Assembly: GCA_902803135.1 (NCBI GenBank)
Contig: CADCPA010000304.1
Coordinates: forward strand, 1-39,273
Direction: 5' to 3'
DNA length: 39,273 nucleotides
Origin: an uncultured bacterium
Lineage (GTDB): Bacteria; Verrucomicrobiota; Kiritimatiellia; RFP12; UBA1067
A program made the position numbers and the translations under genes. This document shows, in pieces, positions 32,890-39,273 of this stretch; positions within the stretch are counted from its first letter, which is position 1; every line of letters begins with the position of its first letter. Under the pieces are notes generated by a model. That model made no database searches and was not told where the DNA came from. It saw only the letters and a list, made by a program, of their open reading frames with translations.

Positions 32890-34248
32890 TCAGAGCGTGT
32901 AGCCGAGCGCGTTGGACAGCGTGGCCTTGTTGGAGACCTTCACGTCCTTGCCGAAGCCGCGCCACGGATTGCCCGGGAGGTACCACTCGTTGTCGCCGCA
33001 TTCGGGCATCGCCACGTCGCCGTCCTTCTCGAAGTCGGCCGGGCGCGGAATGCAGTCCATGTTGTAGTACTTGCTGTTCGTATCCGTGAGAATCGACGCG
33101 AGCGAGACGATCTGGCCCGTGTAGCAGGAGATGCGGCCGATGACGCCGCAGGCCGTGGACATCGCGCAGGCTTCGCCTTCGTTGTAGTACGGCCCCGTCT
33201 TCATGATCGAACGGAGCAGGTTGTAGTGCTCGATGTCATAGGGGTTGCCGTCCTTGAAGTCGCCGACGAGGTCGATGCGCTTGCCGTCCAGCGTCTTGAC
33301 CGCATGGCCGGCCGCGATCGTCGAATCCTTCGTGCGGAAGATTTCCTGCACGCCACCGCCCGAGCAACCGTCGATCTGGCGGCACATGGAGTGGATGTGC
33401 ACGCCTTCGCCGTAATCGAAGTCGATGCTGAAGGAGTCGTACTGGTTGCCGCTGAGACGACGCGCGCGGGAACCGAAGCCGAGCGCGCTCTTCGGGTAAC
33501 GGCCGAGATACCAGTTCGCGATATCGATGTTGTGCACGTGCTGCTCGCAGATGTGGTCGCCCGAGAGTTCCGTGAAGTTCAGCCAGTTGCCGCAGAGGTA
33601 GGCCGCGTTGGACTCGTTGCCCTGGCGGGCGCGCACCCACGGCACCGAGCCGTTCCAGTACACGTTGCCGCCGATGATCGGGCTGATGAGGCCCTTCTGA
33701 AGCATGTCGGCGATCTGACGGTAGCCCTTCTGGTGGCGGCGCTGCGTACCGCACACGATCGAGAGGCCCTTCTCCTTCGCGAGCTTGGAGGCCTCGATCA
33801 TGAGACGGCAGCCGGCGCCGTCGACGGCCACGCCCTTTTCGGCGAACACGTTGATGCCGGCCTGGATGGCGGCCATCGTGTGCGTCGGACGGAAATTCAG
33901 CGGGGTCGTGAGGATCACGATGTCCGGCTTGACTTCCATCACCTGCTTGTAGCCGTTGGCGCCGCCAAAGCAGAACTTTTCATCGAACTTGAACTTGCGC
34001 GCAACGCCCTTGGCCTTGTCCACGAAGAAGTCCGCCGCCGCGACGACCTTGAGCTCGACGTTGCAGCCTTCGTCGCGCAGCATCTTCGCCGCGTTGTGGA
34101 TGTTGTCGAGCGCGCCGTTGCCGCGGCCGCCGCAACCGACGATGCCGACCTTGAACACGCGCGGCGCGCCCTCGGCCTTGAGAATGGATGGCGCCCCGAC
34201 GGCGCCCGCGAAGAGCGCGGAGCTCTTGATGAAGTCCTTACGGGTCAT
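32890..34248 (-). CDS. exported Gfo/Idh/MocA-family oxidoreductase with variant EKG motif
   Basis: The start is the ATG at 34246-34248 (MTRKDFIKSSALFAGAVGAP), preceded by AAGGAAAAGGAAA. The signal is Tat-like but has Arg-Lys instead of Arg-Arg (TRKDFIK), which Tat sometimes accepts. The 452-residue product has the Rossmann start FKVGIVGCGGRGNGA and a C-terminal domain with EQHVHNIDIANWYLG. The usual EKP motif reads FAEKGVAVDGAG, so the Pro is lost but the catalytic Lys is kept. It differs clearly from the other Gfo/Idh protein in the window. The gene follows a TIM-barrel isomerase gene by 61 nt, a common partnership in sugar or inositol catabolism. Confidence 0.9.
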   Translation of the reverse strand: MTRKDFIKSSALFAGAVGAPSILKAEGAPRVFKVGIVGCGGRGNGALDNIHNAAKMLRDEGCNVELKVVAAADFFVDKAKGVARKFKFDEKFCFGGANGYKQVMEVKPDIVILTTPLNFRPTHTMAAIQAGINVFAEKGVAVDGAGCRLMIEASKLAKEKGLSIVCGTQRRHQKGYRQIADMLQKGLISPIIGGNVYWNGSVPWVRARQGNESNAAYLCGNWLNFTELSGDHICEQHVHNIDIANWYLGRYPKSALGFGSRARRLSGNQYDSFSIDFDYGEGVHIHSMCRQIDGCSGGGVQEIFRTKDSTIAAGHAVKTLDGKRIDLVGDFKDGNPYDIEHYNLLRSIMKTGPYYNEGEACAMSTACGVIGRISCYTGQIVSLASILTDTNSKYYNMDCIPRPADFEKDGDVAMPECGDNEWYLPGNPWRGFGKDVKVSNKATLSNALGYTL

Positions 34249-34309
34249 TTTCCTTTTCCTTTTTTTAGTGCGGTTGAAATTCCGACTCGGCCAACCAACG
34301 GCCGGAAGA

Positions 34310-35266
34310 TCAAGCCTGCTCCCACTGCGCGCGGAGCATCTTGCACATGTCCGCAAAGATCTTGCGCTGCTGCTCCTGGTTCGGCCAGATGTCCTTGCCC
34401 TTGTCGTTCTTGCCGAGGGAGACGTGGCCCGCTTCGACCGAGACCGCGCCGCGGTAGCCGATGAACTTCAGGCCGCGGAAACCGTCCACGTAGTTGTCGG
34501 CCGCGCCGTCCGAACCCGGAATCTTGCGGCGGCGGAGCGAGGCGATGTGCACGTGGCTGAGCTTCGAGCCGGCCGAGACGAACGCACCGAAGAAGCTGGC
34601 CTCTTCCTTGGACATGTGCCAGAAGTCGCCCATCACCGTGCAGCCGTCGCCGATTTCCTGCGCCATGCGCGCACCGTCGGAAACCTGGCGGAGGAACGGC
34701 GTCTCGGCACGCTGCAGCGGCTCGAGCACGATCGTCGTGCCGCACGCGGCGGCCTTCTCGGCGAGGCGCTTGCCCGTGTTCGTGACGAAATCTTCACGCA
34801 GTTCCTTGAGTCCCATCTCCGGCGAGCCGCGGGCGGGGCAGATGATGAGGCCGATGCTCTTCATTTCGCCGAGCAGCTCGAGAACCGGCATGAAACGCTC
34901 GACTTCCGCGTCGTTCTTCGCCTTGTCCTTGCGGTCGAACTGCGAGCCGCCGCAGGCGGTCGTGAGGAACAGCTTGCGCGTCTTGAGGGCGTCGCGCAGC
35001 TTGAGGCCGTTGTCGCGGAGCCAGCCGAGGTCGGACGGAATTTCGACCGCCTGGAAATCGTTCTGCTCAAGGTAGTCGAGCTTGGCGTTGATGTCGTTCG
35101 CCGCCGGAATGCCCCACCACTGGAGGCAGAGGTTCAACTGTGCGGGTTCCTTCGGGAACGGCAGCTTCGGGAGGCCCTTCATCTGCGGGCATTCATCCGC
35201 CTTGACGGGCATCGCCGCGGCCAGACCGGCCAGTGCGCTGCCTGCGAGAAATTCACGTCGATTCAT
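34310..35266 (-). CDS. Tat-exported xylose-isomerase-like TIM-barrel protein (sugar isomerase/epimerase)
   Basis: The start is the ATG at 35264-35266 (MNRREFLAGSALAGLAAAMP), with AAGGAG 5 nt upstream; a GTG two codons earlier is less likely. NRREFLAG is a twin-arginine motif. The 318-residue product is an AP-endonuclease-2-like TIM barrel with the expected metal ligands on strand ends: IVLEPLQRAE (Glu), MGDFWHM (Asp, His), HVHIAS (His) and AVSVEAGHV (Glu). Such proteins isomerise or epimerise keto sugars, or act with Gfo/Idh dehydrogenases in inositol and anhydrosugar pathways. Export of both this and the next gene's product suggests a periplasmic pathway. Exact substrate unknown. Confidence 0.9.
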   Translation of the reverse strand: MNRREFLAGSALAGLAAAMPVKADECPQMKGLPKLPFPKEPAQLNLCLQWWGIPAANDINAKLDYLEQNDFQAVEIPSDLGWLRDNGLKLRDALKTRKLFLTTACGGSQFDRKDKAKNDAEVERFMPVLELLGEMKSIGLIICPARGSPEMGLKELREDFVTNTGKRLAEKAAACGTTIVLEPLQRAETPFLRQVSDGARMAQEIGDGCTVMGDFWHMSKEEASFFGAFVSAGSKLSHVHIASLRRRKIPGSDGAADNYVDGFRGLKFIGYRGAVSVEAGHVSLGKNDKGKDIWPNQEQQRKIFADMCKMLRAQWEQA

Positions 35267-35298
35267 TCGCACTCCTTGTTGTAGATTTAACTGTAAGT

Positions 35299-35327
35299 AT
35301 TGTAGCGAAAATCCGGAAGGCGCGCAA
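35299..35327 (-). promoter_or_regulatory. promoter of the isomerase-Gfo/Idh pair
   Basis: On the minus strand TTGCGC (35327-35322), 17 bp, TACAAT (35304-35299). The start near 35292 gives a leader of about 26 nt. A short GC-rich hairpin at 35356-35374 (CGGGCG/CGCCCG) right after the preceding stop may end the upstream transcript, though it has no T run. Confidence 0.65.
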
Positions 35328-35374
35328 GTGGAAAAGGCGCAGCTGCACGCATCGCCGGGCGTTGAATGCGCCCG

Positions 35375-36652
35375 TCACTTCACGAGGTCGCCGACCAGCA
35401 TGATCTGCGCCGGCCAGAAGTTGGTGCCCTGGTACTTGGGTTCGGCGAGTTCCTTTTCGGGATCTTTCAGACGAAACGCCACGCTCTGGCGGGACGGCTG
35501 ATCCTTGTCCACTTCGATCTCGACCGTGTGTTCGCCTTCCGCGCCCGTGAACACGTGCAGCGTCGCACGGCGGTGATAGGTGCAGTAGCTGTCAAAGCGG
35601 GGCTGGACGCGGTCGGCGCGCCGGCCGTCCACCGCCACCCACACCTGGCCGCCGTCGGGTCCGAGCAGGTCGTAGATGCGGCACGTCGTGCCCTTGAACT
35701 TGAACGCCAGCCTGTCGCCCGGCGCGCCCGCATGCCAGATGTCGCCCATCCATCCGCCGAACGCCTTGACTTTCCAGTCGTCCGCCGGCAGCTTCCGCCA
35801 CGATCCCGCGAGCATCGACGCCTCGACCGGAACCATCTTCGCCTGCTCGAGGTTGTTCGCGACGTACGGCGCGCGCGCGATCAGCGGCGCGTGGTCGACG
35901 GGCTTCAGGGCCTTCATCTGCGTGAAGCCTTCGATGATGGACTTCAGATAGAACGCATGGCCTTCAGGAGCCGGATGCACGCCGTCGCCGGCGAAGAGCA
36001 CTTTGCCGTCGCCCTCCTTGCGGTCGCCGGGCGTCATCGCGAGACGGCCGGCGGCGACTTCGGCCGCGACGCGCGGACCGAACCCGATGGACGGGATGCC
36101 GTAGAAGTCGGCGAGCTGTTCCATCGCGCTCGCGGCGCGCGGACACATCCCCTTCCCGTAGTCGTTCATCATCGTACACGTAATCGTGTAGGTGAAGACG
36201 ATGTCCGTCCGCGGATCCTTCCGCCACGTCTGGCGCACGATGCCTTCCATCGTCATCCAGATGGACTCCGGCGAAGCGCCGGCATCGTTCGTCGCGAACT
36301 CGACGAAGAGCAGGTCGGGATTGTAGCGCAGCGCGTCATGCTCGAGACGGAAGACGCCGAGGTCGGACCCCGTGCCGCCGATCGCCGCGGGAACTTCCTT
36401 GAACGTCACGTCCGGATAGGTCTTCCGCAGCCAATCGGTCGTCAGGTTCCGCCAGCCGTTCATCTCGGTGATCGAACCGCCGAGATACGCGACCGCGATC
36501 TCCTTCCGGCCGTCGGCGATCTTCTTCATGAAGTTGCCCACGCCGGTGCGCACATGGACCTCTTCCGCCTTCACGGGGCCCTTGTAGACGGGCGTCTCGC
36601 CCCACGCCAGCGCCGCCAGCGCGACAATCGTTCCCACGAGCAGTCTTTTCAT
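35375..36652 (-). CDS. exported SGNH/GDSL-family hydrolase
   Basis: The start is the ATG at 36650-36652 (MKRLLVGTIVALAALAWGET), with AAGGAG 9 nt upstream. It has a Sec signal with cleavage near AWG|ET. The 425-residue protein has SGNH blocks: AYLGGSIT with the nucleophile Ser60 in a GGS variant of GDS, an Asn-containing FVEFATNDAG, and DGVHPAPEGH with the catalytic Asp and His. The C-terminal 150 or so residues are beta-rich (TCRIYDLLGPDGGQVWVAVD), like a carbohydrate-binding or accessory domain. It probably removes ester groups from glycans, which fits the neighbouring glycosidases. It follows the RluA-type gene by 63 nt. Confidence 0.88.
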   Translation of the reverse strand: MKRLLVGTIVALAALAWGETPVYKGPVKAEEVHVRTGVGNFMKKIADGRKEIAVAYLGGSITEMNGWRNLTTDWLRKTYPDVTFKEVPAAIGGTGSDLGVFRLEHDALRYNPDLLFVEFATNDAGASPESIWMTMEGIVRQTWRKDPRTDIVFTYTITCTMMNDYGKGMCPRAASAMEQLADFYGIPSIGFGPRVAAEVAAGRLAMTPGDRKEGDGKVLFAGDGVHPAPEGHAFYLKSIIEGFTQMKALKPVDHAPLIARAPYVANNLEQAKMVPVEASMLAGSWRKLPADDWKVKAFGGWMGDIWHAGAPGDRLAFKFKGTTCRIYDLLGPDGGQVWVAVDGRRADRVQPRFDSYCTYHRRATLHVFTGAEGEHTVEIEVDKDQPSRQSVAFRLKDPEKELAEPKYQGTNFWPAQIMLVGDLVK

Positions 36653-36670
36653 CTCTTTTCGCTCCTTGCC

Positions 36671-36698
36671 ATTGAACATTCAACCTGCAACCCGCAAC
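36671..36698. repeat. four diverged heptamers upstream of the SGNH hydrolase gene
   Basis: On the plus strand ATTGAAC, ATTCAAC, CTGCAAC, CCGCAAC occur in register. On the mRNA strand these are GTTNNNN units. Like the tract at 12618-12659 they sit in an intercistronic gap just before an AAGGAG site. Confidence 0.65.
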
Positions 36699-36715
36699 CT
36701 GTCCGCGCTTCACGC

Positions 36716-37414
36716 CTACCGATAAACCATGTCGTCGGGCGGTTCCGCCGCAAAGGCGACCCGACGTCCCGTCACGGGATGCGGGAAACTCAGCTGCACC
36801 GCATGGAGCAGCGTACGCGACGCACCGCGCGCGGACGCGGCGTCGCCATAGAGCGGATCGCCGACGAGGGGATGTCCAAGATGGGCGGCATGCACGCGGA
36901 TCTGGTGCGTACGCCCCGTTTCAATCGTAAACTCCACGAGCGACTCGTCGCCGTTGCGGCCGAGCACCTCCCACCGCGTCACGGCGCGCTTGCCGTCCGC
37001 CCCTTCCGGCACCACGGCCATGCGCTTCGGATCCCACGGCTTGCGTCCGATCAGCGTCTCCAGCGTGCCCTTGCGCGGTTTCAGCACGCCGCGCACGATG
37101 GCGAGGTAGGTCTTCACAACCGCCGTGTGCGATTCGAAAGCCGTGCGCAGCGCGAGGTAGGCACGCTGCGTCTTCGCGAGCACCATCACGCCGCTCGTGT
37201 CCGCATCGAGCCGGTGCACGACGCCGGGACGTTCCACGCTGCCGACGCCCGCCATCGTCGGCACATGCGCAAGCGCGGCATTCACCAGCGTGCCCGTGAG
37301 GTGGCCCGGCGAGGGATGCACGTACTGCCCCGCCGGCTTGGCGACGACGAGGATGTCGGCGTCTTCAAAGAGAATGTCGAGCGGAAGCGTCTCGGGTTTC
37401 GGGGCGGTGGCCAT
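36716..37414 (-). CDS. RluA-family pseudouridine synthase (no S4 domain)
   Basis: The start is the ATG at 37412-37414 (MATAPKPETLPLDILFEDAD), with AAGGA upstream. The 232-residue enzyme has the family landmarks LVVAKPAGQYVHPSPGH, the catalytic HRLDADTSGVMVLAKT (Asp), KTYLAIVRG, GRTHQIRVHAAHLGHPLVGD and LLHAVQLSFPHP. It makes pseudouridine in rRNA or tRNA. There is no N-terminal S4 RNA-binding domain, so it is of the short RluA type; which nucleotide it modifies cannot be told. It begins 1 nt after the stop of the GH27 gene, so a housekeeping gene is coupled to glycan genes. Confidence 0.95.
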   Translation of the reverse strand: MATAPKPETLPLDILFEDADILVVAKPAGQYVHPSPGHLTGTLVNAALAHVPTMAGVGSVERPGVVHRLDADTSGVMVLAKTQRAYLALRTAFESHTAVVKTYLAIVRGVLKPRKGTLETLIGRKPWDPKRMAVVPEGADGKRAVTRWEVLGRNGDESLVEFTIETGRTHQIRVHAAHLGHPLVGDPLYGDAASARGASRTLLHAVQLSFPHPVTGRRVAFAAEPPDDMVYR

Positions 37415-37415
37415 C

Positions 37416-39273
37416 TTATTCCTTCGCCTTCCTGTCGCGCCGGTTCTCAAACTTCAAAAGAGCGGACGCTTCGCGGATATCCGCGCAACCCGCGCGCACA
37501 CGACCGTCCGCCGCAGGCGAGAGCCGCACGAGATGCGTCGCGTGCCCGTACACGTTCGCGCGATAGACGCCGCACGCGTCGGCTTCGTCCCGCTGCCGCC
37601 AGACGTCGCGCACGTGCCATGTGCCGTCGAGGCCGACGCCCGCCAGGTCGAATGCGATTTCCCGCTCAAGGAGATTCGCGTTGAGCAGACCCAAGGCGAC
37701 CGAACCGTCCGCCAGCGGACGCCCCCAGACCTCAGCGAAACCTTCCTCCTGCAGCAGCGCCGCCCCCTTTCCCAGCGGATCCTGGTCGATCGCGAGCACC
37801 TCGTCGTTCGTCAACAGGCCGAGCGTGAAGGCATCGAGCCGCCCCAGGTCGCAGCCGATCATCAGCGGCGCCGCGGCAAGGCACCAGAGGGACATGTGCG
37901 TGTACTGCTCGTTCGGCGACAGACGCGTGCCCTTGTAGCCGTTCCATTTCATCTTGCCGACGCAGAGCATGTCTGGATCGTTGAACGCCCCGGGGGCGGA
38001 CCACATCCACAACTCGCCCTGATGCCGGAGACTGTCGTAGACGTCGCCCCACGTGTCGAAGACGTCCGCCGTCGTGCGCCAGCAGGCGCCGCCGACGGTC
38101 GATCCCCACGACGAAACGTCGTCCCTGCCGTATTGGCAGATGGCAAAGAGGATGTCGCGCGGCTGCTCGCGCAACGCGCGGCCCATCAGCAGGAACGGCA
38201 GGCGCGCACGGTCGAGGCCCGTCCCCGTGGCGACGCGCTCGTAGCTGCACCAATCGTACTTGAGGAAATCGAAGCCCCAGGCCGCATAGGTCCGCGCGTC
38301 CTGGCGCTCGTGGCGCCAGCTGCCCTCGCAACCGCCGCACGTGCGCGAACCCGGCGAGGAGTAGAGACCGGCGCGCAGGCCCTTCGCGTGGATTGCGTCC
38401 GCAAGCGCCTTCATGGACGGAAACCGCCGGTTCGGCAGAATCGTCCCGTCCGCCGCACGCACCGGCCCCGCAAGCGTCGCGTCGTCCGCCTCGCCCGGAT
38501 TGTTCTGCCAGTAGTCGTCCACGCAGACATAGTTCCATCCGTGGTCGGCGAGGCCGGTGGCAAGCAGCGCCTCCGACGCCGCGAGAACCTTCTCCGCCGT
38601 GACCGCGCGCGTGAAGGCGTTCCAGCTGTTCCAGCCCATCGGCGGCGTAAGCGCGAAGGCGTCTCCGACGACCAGGTCGACCGTGCGCGTGGCCGTTCCC
38701 TTCGCGTTCGCGGCCGTGATCGCCAGCGGATAGACGCCGCGTTCCCGCACGACACCGTTGACGGACGCGTTCGCGGGGTTGAACGTGGCGCCCGGCGGCA
38801 ATCCCGCGACCGTGATTGCAACGGGCCGTTCGCCCGTCACCGGCACGCGATAAAGGATGGGCGAGCCGGGACGCACGCCGAAGCGCACGGGACCATTGAT
38901 GCGCGGCACCGCAGGCGCCGGCGGCGTGAGAATGCCCAACTGGGGCGAAAGCGAGGCCGGATCGACGGGCCCCGTGCCGTCTTTGAAGAGGAAAAAGGCG
39001 TCCGCCCAATCCGCATGGTCCTGCACGTGTGGATCGCCGCCATCCGTGACCTCGAGCTGCACGACCCGCGCGCCGGCGAGATCGACGGCGAGCGACTGCC
39101 GACGCTTCCCCTTGCGCAGCAGGCCCGACGACGCCGCGAGACGTCCGTCCACCCACACGCGGAATTCAACGGCGGCACGCGAGGTGCGCGGCACGCCGTC
39201 GTCGAGACCGACTTCCGCGGAAAAGGAAAGCGCATGGCCGCCGAGCGGCACCGTCAGGACGTTGGGCGCGTGG
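37416..39273 (-). CDS. GH27 alpha-galactosidase with NPCBM-like N-terminus (5' end outside window)
   Basis: 618 residues are visible; the N-terminus lies beyond the window. The visible start (HAPNVLTVPLGGHALSFSAE) and the next 90 residues look like an NPCBM galactose-binding domain. An Ig-like putative domain follows (PGSPILYRVPVTGERPVAIT to about 195). The GH27 barrel has PPMGWNSWNAF, YVCVDDYWQ, GLYSSPGSRTCGGCEGS, FDFLKYDWCSYE with the nucleophile Asp, WRTTADVFDTW with the likely acid/base Asp, and GAFNDPDMLCVG. A C-terminal beta domain (DGSVALGLLNANLLEREIAF) ends the protein. It releases alpha-linked galactose; presumably exported, though the signal is not visible. The RluA-type gene starts just after its stop. 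Confidence 0.95.
   Translation of the reverse strand, partial: HAPNVLTVPLGGHALSFSAEVGLDDGVPRTSRAAVEFRVWVDGRLAASSGLLRKGKRRQSLAVDLAGARVVQLEVTDGGDPHVQDHADWADAFFLFKDGTGPVDPASLSPQLGILTPPAPAVPRINGPVRFGVRPGSPILYRVPVTGERPVAITVAGLPPGATFNPANASVNGVVRERGVYPLAITAANAKGTATRTVDLVVGDAFALTPPMGWNSWNAFTRAVTAEKVLAASEALLATGLADHGWNYVCVDDYWQNNPGEADDATLAGPVRAADGTILPNRRFPSMKALADAIHAKGLRAGLYSSPGSRTCGGCEGSWRHERQDARTYAAWGFDFLKYDWCSYERVATGTGLDRARLPFLLMGRALREQPRDILFAICQYGRDDVSSWGSTVGGACWRTTADVFDTWGDVYDSLRHQGELWMWSAPGAFNDPDMLCVGKMKWNGYKGTRLSPNEQYTHMSLWCLAAAPLMIGCDLGRLDAFTLGLLTNDEVLAIDQDPLGKGAALLQEEGFAEVWGRPLADGSVALGLLNANLLEREIAFDLAGVGLDGTWHVRDVWRQRDEADACGVYRANVYGHATHLVRLSPAADGRVRAGCADIREASALLKFENRRDRKAKE

Overview
The window is GC-rich bacterial DNA with long same-strand gene runs and many ATGA or TAATG overlaps. 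Type II secretion-like pseudopilins, Tat-exported Gfo/Idh oxidoreductases, a GH78 rhamnosidase, a GH27 alpha-galactosidase with an NPCBM-type start and an exported SGNH hydrolase together suggest a glycan-degrading member of the PVC group, most like Kiritimatiellota. That assignment is an inference from gene content; no rRNA or marker phylogeny is available here.

Layout. (1) 1-2944, minus: pilC/gspF and two pseudopilins, behind a TTGCGC-17-TATAAT promoter. (2) 3035-17071, minus: a long directon. In transcription order it holds an outer-membrane barrel-like protein, upp, a family-3 solute-binding lipoprotein, a membrane sensor/SpoIIE phosphatase/HATPase protein, a STAS protein, an AzgA-type purine permease, apt, a UraA-type uracil permease, an 85-residue protein, a MATE transporter with a degenerate HATPase-like tail, a small secreted protein and a polytopic TPR protein. 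(3) 17072-18231: a gene-poor spacer with a transposase remnant, a composite inverted repeat and a possible 34-residue membrane peptide. (4) 18232-22467, plus: a translationally coupled cluster of histidine kinase, NtrC-type regulator, exported CxxC-rich protein and Ser/Thr kinase. (5) 22522-39273, minus: exported phosphoesterase, lactonase-like propeller, a Met8-HemA fusion, queF, two Gfo/Idh proteins, GH78, a PH-like membrane protein, a TIM-barrel isomerase, an SGNH hydrolase, an RluA-type pseudouridine synthase and a GH27 enzyme cut by the window end.

Most interesting signal. Four consecutive genes (7605-12216) share a small N-terminal helical module with two short acidic motifs of the form ADGKxDxxE(T/A) and ADGxIxxxES. 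It stands alone in the 85-residue protein and is fused to the uracil permease, to adenine phosphoribosyltransferase (with an extra half copy) and to the AzgA-type permease. None of these enzyme or transporter families normally carries it. The same directon carries what looks like a complete partner-switching pathway (SpoIIE phosphatase fused to HATPase, plus STAS) and a MATE transporter with an RsbW-like tail. I propose a nucleobase uptake and salvage system whose transporters and enzyme are tethered or regulated through a common module, possibly under partner-switch control. The shared module is visible in the sequence; the regulatory link is inference.

Transcription signals are unusually clear. 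Seven promoter-like elements upstream of genes all have exactly 17-bp spacers, and three have TTGCGC as the -35 box. They also settle several start codons.
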